Notes: generated from the letters alone by a model not told the origin. DNA of 46,934 bases from Hyphomicrobiales bacterium (GCA_021775615.1 JAJFHL010000014.1:1-46934); one strand, 5' to 3'. Shown: positions 24,234 through 34,423, numbered from the stretch's first letter. A program made the numbers and translations.

Positions 24234-24511
24234 AGAGCCAGAGCGCTTTGCGCTCAAGGCCGGCTCCGCTCCCACTGACAATTGCGCCGCGGGTTCTGTG
24301 CGGCCCGGCACACGGCCTTTCGGCGATCCGGAGCGGCGGCGAATGCCTGTCGCGGCGTGCCGTGCGGCCGATCGGAGTGTCCCGGCTTAAATCTGCGAAT
24401 ATTCAGCGCTAACCGGCGCACCATTAACTTTAATTTGACCATTCACGGTTCAAATACAGGTGAAGGCCACAGGGCCATTCATGTCTGTTTGTGAGTATCT
24501 GGTGTGTGTAG

Positions 24512-25336
24512 ATGAACAAAGCGCGTCTTGCAGTATTGGGTCTTGCGTTGATCACGGCGATCGGCGCGGCGGTCCTGGTTTCCAAAATGTCCGGCGGCGA
24601 ACAGAAGGTCGTTGTCGAAGCGCCAAAATCCGAGACCGTTAAGGTCCTGGTCGCGGCCAAGGACATCAATCTCGGGACCCTTCTGACATCCGCCCATATG
24701 GTTTGGCAGGACTGGCCGAAAACGGCGCTCTCCAACAGCCTGATCACCAAGGAATCGACGCCAAAGGCGACGACGGACTTTAAGGGCGCCACCGTGCGCG
24801 CACCGTTTGTCCAGGGCGAGCCGATCATCAGCCGCAAGATCATCCGGCCCGAGCAGGGCGGATTCATGGCGGCGATCCTGCCCAAGGGCATGCGCGCCAT
24901 TTCGGTGCGGATTTCGGTCGAGACCGGTGCCGGCGGCTTCATTCTGCCGAACGACCGGGTCGACGTCCTGCTCACCCGCCGCGTCCGCACCGGCGGGCAG
25001 AGCTCACGGGAAGAACACTTCACTGAAACCGTCCTGAAGAACGTCCGGATCCTTGCCATCGATCAGACCTTTTCCGACGACGGCAAGGGCGACCAGGTGG
25101 TCGTCGGAAAGACCGCCACTCTTGAGCTGAAGCTGGAGCAGGCGGAGATCCTGTCGCTCGCCGAAGCCATGGGCGATATCTCCCTGGCACTTCGCAGCAT
25201 CAAGGAAAACTCCAATTTATCGCTCAGCGAAATTGGGCCCGAGGCGGCCGGGTCGCTGTCTGACAACGGCCGCAACACGGGTGCCGTCACCATGCTGCGC
25301 TACGGCGTTGCCACCACATTGAATTCGAGAAGATAA
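24512..25336 (+). CDS. cpaB: Flp pilus assembly protein CpaB/RcpC
   Basis: This is a 274-residue periplasmic protein with an N-terminal membrane anchor (about 5-25) and a SAF domain (about 43-110, VKVLVAAKDINLGTLLT and PFVQGEPIISRKI), which in RcpC is thought to bind peptidoglycan or to help the secretin. The central block GMRAISVRISVETGAGGFILPNDRVDVLLT is diagnostic for CpaB. The first nine residues (MNKARLAVL) are basic and hydrophobic. It starts the cpaB-tadC operon. cpaC follows 11 bp later. Confidence 0.95.
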   Translation: MNKARLAVLGLALITAIGAAVLVSKMSGGEQKVVVEAPKSETVKVLVAAKDINLGTLLTSAHMVWQDWPKTALSNSLITKESTPKATTDFKGATVRAPFVQGEPIISRKIIRPEQGGFMAAILPKGMRAISVRISVETGAGGFILPNDRVDVLLTRRVRTGGQSSREEHFTETVLKNVRILAIDQTFSDDGKGDQVVVGKTATLELKLEQAEILSLAEAMGDISLALRSIKENSNLSLSEIGPEAAGSLSDNGRNTGAVTMLRYGVATTLNSRR

Positions 25337-25347
25337 GGACGCGGCTC

Positions 25348-26844
25348 ATGCTGTGCGCTGTTTCAGGATTGCTCAAGAAGGCCGAAATTATGCGGTATTG
25401 CGCGGTGGCGCTGGTTTGCGCCGTATTGGTTGCTCTGATGCCGGCGTCTGCCGAACGGGGCCTGCATCTGGCGGCTCCCGCCAACGCGGCGGACATGCTG
25501 ACCATCGGTGAAAACGAGACCTCCCGTATTGTTAAGCTGGGAATGAACAAGTCGATGATCGTGCGCCTGCCGGAACCGGCCCGCGATGTTCTGGTCTCCG
25601 GACCGACGATTGTTGACGCCGTTGTTCGCACCGCGCGCACGGTCTATCTGATGGGCCGCACGGTGGGGCAGACGAACGTCTTCTTCTTCGATGCCGACGG
25701 CCGTCAGATCCTCAGCCTCGAAATCGCCGTCGAACGCGACGTCACCGTGCTCCAGGAAACGCTGCGACGCCTCATTCCAGGCGCTGACATCAATGTCGAG
25801 GCGCTCAACGACAACGTCATCCTGACCGGAACCGTCAACAGCGCCCAGCAGGCGCGGATGGCGATGGATGTTGCGGCGAGATTTGCCGTCGTCGCCGATG
25901 GCGTAACCGTCGAAGACCATGACGGCGCCTCGCGTGTGGTCAATCTGCTCACCATTGCGGGCAAGGACCAGGTCATGCTCAAGGTCACCGTTGCCGAAAT
26001 GCAGCGCACCGTCCTCAAGCAGATGGGTGTCGATCTGGCCGCGGCCATCGATGTCGGGTCGACGGTTCTGAACCTGGCAACCGTCAATCCGTTCACACTG
26101 GCCAATGGCGTGCTGAGCAACACCAATCTGGCGATCGGCCATACCTTTGGCAACGGCGATGCGGTTGCCGGCGTGATCCGCGCCATGGAACGCAACGGCT
26201 TCCTGCGCACTCTGGCGGAACCGACCCTGACCGCGGTATCGGGTGAAACCGCAAACTTCCTGGCCGGCGGCGAGTTTCCCATTCCGGTGGCCTCGGACGA
26301 AGACGGTGTCACCATCGAATTCAAACCCTTCGGCGTCGGGCTGGGCTTTACCCCGATCGTGCTGTCGGAAGGGCGCATCAATCTGAAAGTGTCGACGGAA
26401 GTCTCCGAGCTGACGACGGAGGGTTTTTCCATCGGCTCTGCGACCACCACGGCAAGCATCACCATACCGGGCTTGCGCGTGAGGCGGGCCAGCACGACCG
26501 TCGAACTGCCCAGTGGCGGCTCCCTGATCATGGCCGGGCTCATCCAGGAGGCCAGCAAGCAGCAGCTGAACGGCATTCCCGGCATCAAGGACGTACCGAT
26601 TCTGGGGACCTTGTTCCGCTCACGGGACTTCCAGAACGAAGAGACCGAGCTGGTGGTGATCATCACGCCATACATCGTTCAGCCGGTTGCCAGGAACGCG
26701 CTGGTCACACCGGACCAGAACATGAACATGGCCGACGATGTTCAGGGTTACTTCTTTGGCTGGTTGAACAAGGTCTACGGCGTGCATGGCGGGCCGGAGC
26801 CCAAAGGCACTTATCACGGAAATGTCGGCTTCATTGTCGAGTAG
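25348..26844 (+). CDS. cpaC: Outer-membrane secretin CpaC/RcpA
   Basis: This is the outer-membrane channel for the Flp pilus, 498 residues. An N-terminal signal peptide (the start at MRYCAVALVCAVL, position 25387, gives a cleaner one than the first ATG) is followed by the pilus-N domain (about 50-140), a BON-type domain (INVEALNDNVILTGTVNSAQQARMA) and the secretin domain (about 290-460) with VRRASTTVELPSGGSLIMAGL and the VPILGTLFRS signature. The C-terminal tail TELVVIITPYIVQPV is also typical of secretins. It sits between cpaB and cpaD. Confidence 0.96.
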   Translation: MLCAVSGLLKKAEIMRYCAVALVCAVLVALMPASAERGLHLAAPANAADMLTIGENETSRIVKLGMNKSMIVRLPEPARDVLVSGPTIVDAVVRTARTVYLMGRTVGQTNVFFFDADGRQILSLEIAVERDVTVLQETLRRLIPGADINVEALNDNVILTGTVNSAQQARMAMDVAARFAVVADGVTVEDHDGASRVVNLLTIAGKDQVMLKVTVAEMQRTVLKQMGVDLAAAIDVGSTVLNLATVNPFTLANGVLSNTNLAIGHTFGNGDAVAGVIRAMERNGFLRTLAEPTLTAVSGETANFLAGGEFPIPVASDEDGVTIEFKPFGVGLGFTPIVLSEGRINLKVSTEVSELTTEGFSIGSATTTASITIPGLRVRRASTTVELPSGGSLIMAGLIQEASKQQLNGIPGIKDVPILGTLFRSRDFQNEETELVVIITPYIVQPVARNALVTPDQNMNMADDVQGYFFGWLNKVYGVHGGPEPKGTYHGNVGFIVE

Positions 26845-26865
26845 AGGGCAGGCGGGGATAGAACG

Positions 26866-27594
26866 ATGAAATACATCAAGACAATAATGACGGGCCGGTC
26901 GGCAACCACGGCCGCCATACTCGCCTCGGCTCTGGCGTTGAGTGGCTGCATGACCGATATGGACTACAGCGACGTCGCCAGCCCCTACGCGCCGGTTACG
27001 CCGACCGAGCGCTATCCGATTGCGGTCACCGACACCCGCGTCAGCGTGGAAATCCCGGTGCACAGGAACATGTCGCGCCTGTCGGCAGATGTGCGCGCCG
27101 ACGTACAGAGGTTCCTGGCGCAATACCGCTCTTCGGGCACCGGTCAGCTTGTGCTGGTCAAACCGAAACGCGCCCGCCACCGCACCTCCATGGCCGTTGC
27201 GATCTCCGAACTGCAGACCATGATCTCGTCCGCCGGCATCAACTCGCATGCGGTCGCCTACACCAACTATCCGAAAGGCGCGGCGGGCACGACGGCGCCC
27301 ATCACCTTGTCGTTCGAGAGCTTTGTCGCCATCCCGCCGGAATGCGGTGACTGGTCCAAAAACATGGCGGTGACTTACGACAACACTCCGCACCCCAATT
27401 TCGGCTGCACCATGCAGCACAATCTGGCGGTCATGGTCGCCAATCCGAATGATCTGATCACGCCGCGCGCCATGACGCCGAAACATACCGGTCGTCGCGA
27501 TGTGGTCATCGAACAGTATCGTGTCGGCGCGGGAACCGAAGCCGACACATCCGCTGCCAGCGACAATGGAATTAGTGAGGTCGGCAATGAATGA
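26866..27594 (+). CDS. cpaD: Pilus assembly lipoprotein CpaD
   Basis: This is a 242-residue outer-membrane-associated protein of the CpaD family. The N-terminus is a lipoprotein signal ending in LALSGC, with the lipid-carrying Cys28. PTERYPIAVTDTRVSVEIPV and YDNTPHPNFGCTMQHNLAVMVANPNDLI are the characteristic CpaD stretches. It is thought to help place the secretin. Its stop overlaps the cpaE start by 8 bp. Confidence 0.95.
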   Translation: MKYIKTIMTGRSATTAAILASALALSGCMTDMDYSDVASPYAPVTPTERYPIAVTDTRVSVEIPVHRNMSRLSADVRADVQRFLAQYRSSGTGQLVLVKPKRARHRTSMAVAISELQTMISSAGINSHAVAYTNYPKGAAGTTAPITLSFESFVAIPPECGDWSKNMAVTYDNTPHPNFGCTMQHNLAVMVANPNDLITPRAMTPKHTGRRDVVIEQYRVGAGTEADTSAASDNGISEVGNE

Positions 27595-28942
27595 TCCAGC
27601 GCTTGATATCCCCGGCCTGCCCGAGGTGGCCGAGCACGAGATGCCGGCCATGGCCGAGCCTTCACCGGACGAGCCGTCGTTGGCCAACATGATGCCTGCA
27701 TCGTCGCCGGAGGCTTCGTCTCCCCTGATCGGGTCGGTGCCGCGGATTTCGATCCAGGCTTTCTGCCAGACCCAGGAGACCGCCGCCATCATCGATGCGG
27801 CCTCGAAGGACCGGCGGCTTTCACGGGCGCAAACCAGCGTGCAGCTCGGCGGCATCGTCGCGGCAAGCCAGTATTTCACTCAGGCGCCGACGCCGAATCT
27901 GCTGATCGTTGAATCGAGCAGTCAGCGCGAAGCCATGATGGCCGAACTCGGTCAACTGGCCGGTGCCTGCGATCCTGGAACAAAGGTCATTGTGGTCGGC
28001 CACCTCAATGACGTCATCCTGTACCGTGAGCTGATGCGCGAAGGCGTCAGCGAATACATCGTCGCGCCGATCAGCCAGCTGCAGATCATCGAGAGCATCT
28101 CGAACCTCTACAACGATCCCGAAGCAGCACCCGTCGGCCGGGTGATCACCTTCGTCGGCGCCCGGGGCGGCTCGGGCTCGAGCACTCTGGCGCACAATAT
28201 CGGCTGGACGATTTCCGAACATCAGGGCGAGAATGTCGTGATTGCGGATCTCGATCTGCCGTTCGGTACCGCCGGTCTGAACTTCAATCAGGATCCGCCG
28301 CAGGGCATCGCTGAGGCTCTGAGTTCGCCGGACCGCATGGATGAAGTCCTTCTCGAACGGCTGCTGACCCGCTGCACGGACCGCCTCTCCCTGTTCGCCG
28401 CGCCAGGCGCCATCGACCGTGATTATGAGTTCGACGCCGAGGCGCTCGATTCGATCATCGAAGTGGTGCGCCACAATGTGCCCACGGTCGTCATCGACCT
28501 GCCGCATGTGTGGACCCCATGGGCGAAAAAGGTTCTGCTCGGCGCCGATGAAATCGTCATCACGGCGGTTCCCGAACTGGCCAGCCTGCGCAATGCGAAA
28601 AACCTCGTCGACACCGCCAAGGCGGCGCGTCCCAACGATTTCGAGCCGCGCCTGATCCTCAATCAGGTTGGCGTTCCGAAACGTCCCGAGATTGCGCCGC
28701 AGGACTTTACCAAGGCCCTCGACGTCGAGCCGACGCTGATCATTCCTTACGATCCGCAGCTGTTCGGTACGGCCGCCAATAACGGACAGATGATCGAGGA
28801 AGTGGCGCAAAACTCCAAGATCACCGAGGGGATCCGCTATCTGGCGAGCCAGTTGTGCGGCCGTCAGGAGCCACCGAAGGAGCAGAAGTCCCTTCTTGGA
28901 CCTCTGCTCGGCAAATTCTCGTTTAGGAAAGAAGCGAGCTGA
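27587..28942 (+). CDS. cpaE: Pilus localisation/assembly ATPase CpaE
   Basis: This is a MinD/ParA-like protein of about 451 residues. The N-terminal half (about 55-180) resembles a degenerate receiver domain (PNLLIVESSSQREAMMAELG; GVSEYIVAPIS). The C-terminal half has the deviant P-loop at 191-200, GARGGSGSST, in which the usual Lys is replaced by Ser, as is common in CpaE. It helps place the pilus, probably at a cell pole. The start at 27587 (MNDPALDIPG) overlaps the cpaD stop, and its own TGA overlaps the cpaF ATG by 1 bp. Confidence 0.95.
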   Translation: MNDPALDIPGLPEVAEHEMPAMAEPSPDEPSLANMMPASSPEASSPLIGSVPRISIQAFCQTQETAAIIDAASKDRRLSRAQTSVQLGGIVAASQYFTQAPTPNLLIVESSSQREAMMAELGQLAGACDPGTKVIVVGHLNDVILYRELMREGVSEYIVAPISQLQIIESISNLYNDPEAAPVGRVITFVGARGGSGSSTLAHNIGWTISEHQGENVVIADLDLPFGTAGLNFNQDPPQGIAEALSSPDRMDEVLLERLLTRCTDRLSLFAAPGAIDRDYEFDAEALDSIIEVVRHNVPTVVIDLPHVWTPWAKKVLLGADEIVITAVPELASLRNAKNLVDTAKAARPNDFEPRLILNQVGVPKRPEIAPQDFTKALDVEPTLIIPYDPQLFGTAANNGQMIEEVAQNSKITEGIRYLASQLCGRQEPPKEQKSLLGPLLGKFSFRKEAS

Positions 28943-30459
28943 TGTTTGGCAAACGAAACGACGCCGATCCGGCGCCTGCGCAACCGGCCACGCCGCCGCC
29001 CGCCGCACCGGCGCCCGCCGCGCCACCGGCCCATCCTGCTGCCGGCGAGGTGTTGCCGGATCTGCCTCCCATGGAACCTGCGGCAGCCGCTCCGGCGCCT
29101 CCGGCTCCGGCCCCCGAAGCGGCTGCTCCCGACAAGCCGAAGTCGAAATTGTCCACCGAGCGCCGGTCGGATGAATACTACGACATCAAGACGACGATCT
29201 TTAATGCGCTGATCGACGCCATCGACCTGACACAGCTGGCGCAGCTCGACCGCGACAGCGCACGCGATGAAATTCGCGACATCGTCAACGAAATCATCGC
29301 CATCAAAGATGTCATGATGTCGATCTCCGAGCAGGAAGACCTGCTCGAGGACATCTGCAATGACGTGCTGGGCTATGGGCCGCTGGAGCCGCTGCTCGCC
29401 CGCGACGACATTGCCGACATCATGGTCAACGGCGCGGAGACGACCTACATCGAGGTCGACGGCAAGGTGCAGAACACCAACGTCCGCTTCCGCGACAACA
29501 ACCAGCTGTTGAACATCTGCCAGCGCATCGTGTCGCAGGTCGGCAGGCGCGTCGACGAAGCCAGCCCCATATGCGATGCGCGTCTCCCCGACGGCAGCCG
29601 CGTGAACGTCATCGTTGCACCGCTCTCGATCGACGGCCCGGCACTCACCATTCGTAAGTTTAAGAAAGACAAACTTACAATGGACAAGCTGATCGGCTTC
29701 GATTCGATCACACCGGAAGGCGGGGAGATCCTCGGCATCATCGGCAAGGTGCGCTGCAACGTTCTGATTTCCGGCGGTACCGGTTCGGGCAAGACGACGC
29801 TTCTGAACTGCCTCACCGGGTTCATCGAGGAAGACGAACGGGTCATCACCTGCGAAGACTCCGCCGAACTGCAGTTGCAGCAGCCTCACGTGGTGCGTCT
29901 CGAAACCCGCCCGCCCAATCTCGAGGGCGAGGGCGAGATCACCATGCGCGACCTGGTCAAGAACTGCCTGCGTATGCGCCCGGAGCGGATCATCGTCGGC
30001 GAGGTGCGTGGACCCGAAGCATTCGACCTGCTTCAGGCCATGAACACGGGCCACGACGGTTCCATGGGAACGCTGCACGCCAACTCACCGCGCGAGGCCC
30101 TGAGCCGGCTTGAAAGCATGATCACCATGGGTGGTTTTTCGCTGCCCTCCAAGACCATCAAGGAAATGATCATTGGCGCTGTCGATGTTGTGGTTCAGGC
30201 GGCGCGCCTGCGCGACGGCTCGCGGCGGATCACCCACATCACCGAGATCATCGGTGCGGAAGGCGACGTCATCACCACCCAGGATCTCTTCATCTATGAC
30301 ATCACCGGTGAAGATGCCAACGGCAAGGTGATCGGCCAGCACCGCTCGACCGGTATCGCGCGGCCCAAATTCTGGGAGCGTGCGCGGTACTACAATGAAG
30401 AACTCAACCTGGCCAAGGCGCTTGAAGCCGCCGAAGTCAGAACCGACGATATGGTCTAA
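28942..30459 (+). CDS. cpaF: Secretion ATPase CpaF/TadA
   Basis: This is the hexameric ATPase that powers Flp pilus assembly, 505 residues. A Pro/Ala-rich N-terminal extension (about 11-66) precedes the ATPase. The Walker A motif is GGTGSGKT at 278-285. The Asp/His boxes and Walker B are visible as [39 protein letters not shown] and [15 protein letters not shown]. The family is well fixed. It is translationally coupled to cpaE. Confidence 0.97.
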   Translation: MFGKRNDADPAPAQPATPPPAAPAPAAPPAHPAAGEVLPDLPPMEPAAAAPAPPAPAPEAAAPDKPKSKLSTERRSDEYYDIKTTIFNALIDAIDLTQLAQLDRDSARDEIRDIVNEIIAIKDVMMSISEQEDLLEDICNDVLGYGPLEPLLARDDIADIMVNGAETTYIEVDGKVQNTNVRFRDNNQLLNICQRIVSQVGRRVDEASPICDARLPDGSRVNVIVAPLSIDGPALTIRKFKKDKLTMDKLIGFDSITPEGGEILGIIGKVRCNVLISGGTGSGKTTLLNCLTGFIEEDERVITCEDSAELQLQQPHVVRLETRPPNLEGEGEITMRDLVKNCLRMRPERIIVGEVRGPEAFDLLQAMNTGHDGSMGTLHANSPREALSRLESMITMGGFSLPSKTIKEMIIGAVDVVVQAARLRDGSRRITHITEIIGAEGDVITTQDLFIYDITGEDANGKVIGQHRSTGIARPKFWERARYYNEELNLAKALEAAEVRTDDMV

Positions 30460-30474
30460 GCGGGGTAAAGCATC

Positions 30475-31479
30475 GTGTTCGGCGACACTCTCATAATCAT
30501 CGCCGTGGCATTCATGGCCGCGATCAGCGTAGGCGGAATCGCCTATGTGCTCATCTATCCGCTGCTTTCGGGCGAAGCCCAGGCCAACAAACGGATGGCC
30601 CGTGTCGCCGGCGGTCAGGGCGGGCGCGCCAAGCGCGCCGCTGCAAATCTCGAAGCGCAGGGCCGCGACCAGCGTCGCAAGCAAATGCAAAAGACGCTGA
30701 TCGAGATGGAGCAGAACCACAAGAAGAAAAAGAAGCGGGTGACGCTGGCCATGTCCCTGACCCAGGCGGGTCTCGATATATCCGTCAAAGTGTTCTGGGC
30801 GCTGAGCATTGTATGTGGCCTGTTCACCGGCCTGCTCATCCTGATAACCGGTTTTCAGTGGCAGATCGCCGCCGCCGCGGCCTTCGCTGCATGCCTCGGT
30901 ATTCCCCGCTGGGTACTGAAGTTTCTCAAGAAGCGCCGGCAGAACAAGTTCCTTGCCGAATTCGCCAACGCGATCGATGTCATCGTGCGTGGTATCAAGG
31001 CCGGCCTGCCGGTCAACGACACCTTGAAGGTGATCGCCCTTGAGAGCCCCGATCCGGTCGGCCCGGAGTTCCAGGCGGTGATCGACGGCCAGAAGCTCGG
31101 CGTCCCGCTCGACCAGGGGCTGGAGCGCATGTTCGAACGCATGCCGCTGGCCGAGGTCAACTTTATGTCCATTGTGGTCGGCATCCAGCAACGCACCGGC
31201 GGCAATCTCGGCGAAGCACTCGGCAACCTCTCCAAGGTGTTGCGTGACCGCAAGAAAATGCAGGGCAAGATCAAGTCGATGTCGCAGGAAGCGAAGAGCT
31301 CCGCCGCGATCATCGGCGCGCTGCCGCCGTCAATCATGATCCTGGTGTTCATCACCAGCCCCAACTACATCTCGCTGCTCTGGACCACCGAAATCGGCCA
31401 GATGATGCTCGCCGGCTCCGCCATGTGGATGTTCATGGGCGTCATGGTCATGCGCAAGATGATCAACTTCGACTTCTGA
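30475..31479 (+). CDS. tadB: Inner-membrane pilus platform protein TadB (CpaG)
   Basis: This is an integral inner-membrane protein of 334 residues with a T2SSF domain at about 160-290 (FANAIDVIVRGIKAGLPVNDTLKVIA and VNFMSIVVGIQQRTGGNLGEALGNLS). It has four hydrophobic segments: the first near the N-terminus, two at about 100-140, and the last at the C-terminus. A strongly basic cytoplasmic segment (KKKKKRVT) lies near residue 85. The start is a GTG. It forms the platform with TadC. It lies 15 bp after cpaF. Confidence 0.95.
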   Translation: MFGDTLIIIAVAFMAAISVGGIAYVLIYPLLSGEAQANKRMARVAGGQGGRAKRAAANLEAQGRDQRRKQMQKTLIEMEQNHKKKKKRVTLAMSLTQAGLDISVKVFWALSIVCGLFTGLLILITGFQWQIAAAAAFAACLGIPRWVLKFLKKRRQNKFLAEFANAIDVIVRGIKAGLPVNDTLKVIALESPDPVGPEFQAVIDGQKLGVPLDQGLERMFERMPLAEVNFMSIVVGIQQRTGGNLGEALGNLSKVLRDRKKMQGKIKSMSQEAKSSAAIIGALPPSIMILVFITSPNYISLLWTTEIGQMMLAGSAMWMFMGVMVMRKMINFDF

Positions 31480-31507
31480 TCCAGGTCTCTCAAAAGGTAA
31501 TAGCACC

Positions 31508-32479
31508 GTGCTTTCGATGATTTCAGCCATACTCGAACCCCGGATGATGATCACCATCCTCATCGGGCTGTCGGTCTTTGCGAGCATCATCACCTTGGCG
31601 ATGCCGTTGATGGTGTCCGACAAGTTGAAGTCGCGGCTCAAATATGTGTCGACCGAGCGAGAGGTGCTGCGCCAGCGTCACCGCGAGATCCTGGAGAAGG
31701 AAAAGAGCAATGCCAAGCTGCGCTCGTCGCCGAAGAGCTACATGCAGCAGCTGGTCAAGCAGTTCAATCTGAGCCGTCTGCTGGAAACCGACGAGACTCG
31801 CGACCGCCTCAAGATGGCCGGTCTGAGGGCGCCGTCGCATGTCGTGACGTTTCTGTTTTTCCGCGCCACCCTGCCCTTCCTGGTCGCCGGCGGCGTGTTT
31901 GTGTATCTCTATATCCAGGATGGTTTCGATCTGCCGTTGCTGACCCGTCTCGGCATCGTGCTCGGCGGCGCCTATCTCGGCTTCTATCTGCCCAATATCT
32001 TCATCGCCAATATCATCACGCGCCGCCAGCAGTCGATCAAGCGGGCCTGGCCGGACGCCATGGACCTTATCCTGATCTGCGTCGAGGCCGGCATGTCGAT
32101 CGAAGGCGCCTTTTCCAAGGTTGCCGAGGAGGTTGGGTCCCAGTCGATGGAACTGGCCGAGGAAATGAGCCTGACCACCGCCGAGCTCTCCTACCTTCAG
32201 GAGCGCCGCCTGGCCTATGACAATCTCTCCAAGCGCACCGGGCTCGATGGCGTCAAGTCCGTCATGACCAGTCTCATTCAGGCCGAGCGCTACGGTACGC
32301 CGGTTGGCCAGGCGCTGCGCGTGCTGGCCCAGGAAAACCGCGACCAGCGCATGGCGGAAGCCGAAAAGATGGCCGCCGCCCTGCCGCCGAAGCTCACCGT
32401 GCCCATGGTGCTGTTCTTCCTGCCGGTGATTTTCGTCGTCATTCTCGGCCCGGCCGGCATCCAGCTGATGGATCTCTAG
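31508..32479 (+). CDS. tadC: Inner-membrane pilus platform protein TadC (CpaH)
   Basis: This is the second platform protein, 323 residues, with a T2SSF domain (AWPDAMDLILICVEAGMSIEGAFSKVAEEV and GLDGVKSVMTSLIQAERYGTPVGQALRVLAQE). The N-terminal and C-terminal hydrophobic segments match TadC. GTG start at 31508 with AGGT upstream. It is the last pilus gene. No tadD (TPR) gene follows, as in the ctp cluster I recall from Agrobacterium. The next gene, acdR, is convergent. Confidence 0.95.
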   Translation: MLSMISAILEPRMMITILIGLSVFASIITLAMPLMVSDKLKSRLKYVSTEREVLRQRHREILEKEKSNAKLRSSPKSYMQQLVKQFNLSRLLETDETRDRLKMAGLRAPSHVVTFLFFRATLPFLVAGGVFVYLYIQDGFDLPLLTRLGIVLGGAYLGFYLPNIFIANIITRRQQSIKRAWPDAMDLILICVEAGMSIEGAFSKVAEEVGSQSMELAEEMSLTTAELSYLQERRLAYDNLSKRTGLDGVKSVMTSLIQAERYGTPVGQALRVLAQENRDQRMAEAEKMAAALPPKLTVPMVLFFLPVIFVVILGPAGIQLMDL

Positions 32480-32498
32480 AGCCTGGACAATCTGCGGT

Positions 32499-32963
32499 CT
32501 AGAAGTCGAGCGGAGCGCCGTCGACCACCTCTTTCATGACAAAGAACGTCCGCGTCTGCCGGACGCCCGGCACGGCGATCAGCTGCTCGCCGTGGAGCCG
32601 GCTGAAATCGGCGATGTCGCGAATCCGGATTTTCAGGAAGTAGTCGAAATCGCCCGCCACCAGATGGCAGTCGAGGACGAAGGGCAGGCCGGCTATGGCC
32701 TGCTCGAAAGCGGCGAAGCTTTCCGGCGTTGACCGGTCGAGAACCACACCCACCAGCACCAGCGAACCGCGCTCCACCTTGTGCGGCGCGATGCGCGCTG
32801 TGACCCGTTCGATGAAACCGTCTTCAAACAGCCGCTGCGTGCGGCGGTGGCAGGTTGCCGGGCTTGCATTCACCCGCCGTGCGATTTCCGCGTTCCCCAT
32901 CCGGCCGTCCGTCTGCAGCAGTTTAAGAATCTTGCGGTCGGTGCGGTCAAGTTTGTATTCCAT
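32499..32963 (-). CDS. acdR: Lrp/AsnC-family regulator (AcdR-like)
   Basis: This is a 154-residue Lrp/AsnC-type regulator: HTH at about 5-50 (DRTDRKILKLLQTDGRMGNAEIARRVNASPATCHRR) and a RAM ligand/oligomer domain at about 65-150 (GLPFVLDCHLVAGDFDYFLKIRIRD). The start at 32963 gives the normal family N-terminus (MEYKLDRTDRK); the frame is open upstream to 33035. It is divergent from acdS, the arrangement known from acdR/acdS in several proteobacteria, and probably activates acdS. A perfect palindrome (GAAAGATTCTTTC, 32964-32976) directly upstream of the start codon is a candidate site for autoregulation. Confidence 0.9.
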   Translation of the reverse strand: MEYKLDRTDRKILKLLQTDGRMGNAEIARRVNASPATCHRRTQRLFEDGFIERVTARIAPHKVERGSLVLVGVVLDRSTPESFAAFEQAIAGLPFVLDCHLVAGDFDYFLKIRIRDIADFSRLHGEQLIAVPGVRQTRTFFVMKEVVDGAPLDF

Positions 32964-32976
32964 GAAAGATTCTTTC
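32964..32976. promoter_or_regulatory. Palindrome at the acdR start, putative autoregulatory site
   Basis: GAAAGATTCTTTC, 13 nt, palindromic around the central T, touching the acdR start codon. No strong ribosome site is visible there, so the site might control translation or transcription initiation. Lrp-type sites are loose, so the assignment is tentative. Confidence 0.45.
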
Positions 32977-33123
32977 GAAAAAATATGATCTTCCGAGATA
33001 TCACCGATCTTTCGGGCATCAAAGGTTGAAATCATCTCGTAATTTTACCGAACTTCGCAAGCACCTTTCGCGGCATTTGGATTATTCTCGGCCACCGTTA
33101 GGACGGAAAACCGGAGGATCGCG

Positions 33124-34146
33124 ATGACCGGACTTACCGAGAAATTTGAACGATATCCCTTGAGTTTCGGGCCGACCCCGATCGAGAAGCTGGCGCGATT
33201 GAGCGATCACCTCGGCGGCGCGGTGGAAATTCATGCCAAACGGGAAGACTGCAACTCGGGCCTTGCCTTCGGCGGCAACAAGATCCGCAAGCTGGAGTAT
33301 TTGGTGCCGGACGCGATCGCCCAGAACTGCGACACCCTGGTGACCATCGGCGGCGTCCAGTCGAACCACACGAGGCAGGTCGCCGCGGTGGCCGCCAAGA
33401 TCGGCATGAAATGCCGTCTCGTGCAGGAGAGCTGGGTGCCGTTCAACGACGCGGTCTATGACCGTGTCGGCAACATCTTGATGTCCCGGGTGATGGGCGC
33501 CGAAATCGAGCTGGTCGACGAGGGCTTCGATATCGGCATCCGCGAGAGCTGGGAACGGGCGCTGGAAGATGTCAGAGCCAAGGGTGGAAAACCCTATGCC
33601 ATCCCGGCCGGCGCCTCGGTTCACAGGCTTGGCGGCCTTGGATATGTGAACTTCGCCGACGAAGTCCGCGAACAGGAAAAGGCGCTCGGCTATGCGTTCG
33701 ACTATATCGTCGTCTGTACCGTCACCGGTTCGACCCATGCCGGCATGCTGGTCGGCTTTGCCGCCGACGGCCGGCAGCGCAACGTGATCGGCATCGACGC
33801 GTCGCACACTCCCGAACAGACCCGTGTCCAGGTCCTCGACATCGCCCGCAACACCGCCGGCCTCATTGAGCTCGGCTCGGACATTGCCGAGGACGACGTG
33901 GTGCTCAAGACCGAGTACGCCTATCCTGAATATGGCGTGCCGTCGGAGGAGACCAACGAGGCCATCCGCCTCTGCGCCCGCCTCGAAGGCATGATGACCG
34001 ACCCGGTCTATGAGGGCAAATCCATGCAAGGTCTGATCGATCTGGTGCGCCAGGGCTTTTTCCCGTCGGGCTCCAAAGTGCTCTACGCCCATCTCGGCGG
34101 CGTGCCCGCCATCAACGGCTACAGCTACCTCTACCGCAACGGCTAG
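33124..34146 (+). CDS. acdS: 1-aminocyclopropane-1-carboxylate (ACC) deaminase
   Basis: This is a PLP enzyme that opens the cyclopropane ring of ACC, the plant ethylene precursor, giving 2-oxobutanoate and ammonia. It has 340 residues. Key residues follow the true AcdS pattern: Lys53 ([11 protein letters not shown]) for PLP, the [12 protein letters not shown] segment, Tyr296-Glu297 (DPVYEGKS) and Leu324 (YAHLGGV). These correspond to the Tyr, Glu and Leu that separate ACC deaminase from the related D-cysteine desulfhydrase. A GGAGG site precedes the start. It is divergent from the Lrp-type gene. Its TAG stop (34144-34146) is the first three bases of a dispersed repeat. Confidence 0.95.
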   Translation: MTGLTEKFERYPLSFGPTPIEKLARLSDHLGGAVEIHAKREDCNSGLAFGGNKIRKLEYLVPDAIAQNCDTLVTIGGVQSNHTRQVAAVAAKIGMKCRLVQESWVPFNDAVYDRVGNILMSRVMGAEIELVDEGFDIGIRESWERALEDVRAKGGKPYAIPAGASVHRLGGLGYVNFADEVREQEKALGYAFDYIVVCTVTGSTHAGMLVGFAADGRQRNVIGIDASHTPEQTRVQVLDIARNTAGLIELGSDIAEDDVVLKTEYAYPEYGVPSEETNEAIRLCARLEGMMTDPVYEGKSMQGLIDLVRQGFFPSGSKVLYAHLGGVPAINGYSYLYRNG

Positions 34147-34272
34147 AGCTTGTTGTGTTCAATCTGTACCGGCCCACGCCCCCTTCCCAACCACCCCTAG
34201 GGTACCTTTGTCGGGTGGTTGGGCAGGGGGCGTGGGCTGGCGCCGAACCACATAAAGCGCGACGCGCTCTAG
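34144..34272. repeat. Hairpin-bearing dispersed repeat, copy A
   Basis: A repeat of about 129 bp, TAGAGC...GCTCTAG, with a long central hairpin. The arms begin CCGGCCCACGCCCCC and end in a CAACCACCC/GGGTGGTTG pair enclosing a 16-nt loop (34197-34212). A second copy lies at 36009-36137. Outer flanks run in the same direction in both, but the loop is reversed. It is similar in style to intergenic mosaic repeats of Rhizobiales (comparison from memory). Its first TAG is the acdS stop. Confidence 0.85.
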
Positions 34273-34423
34273 ACGGGAGAGCGGGCCGGCACGGATCAGG
34301 CGCAACTTGGCCCAGAGGCATCGACACCATCTGAACTCCGAAGGTGTTCTGGCATAGTTCTGTGTGCCATAGTTTGGTCAGCGGTCACATTGTGACGGCA
34401 GCCAAGAGCGGACGGGGTGTGGA

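Noticed and set aside
28864-30078. Minus-strand frame over cpaF
   Set aside because: Shadow of a well-defined ATPase gene; composition typical for GC-rich antisense frames.
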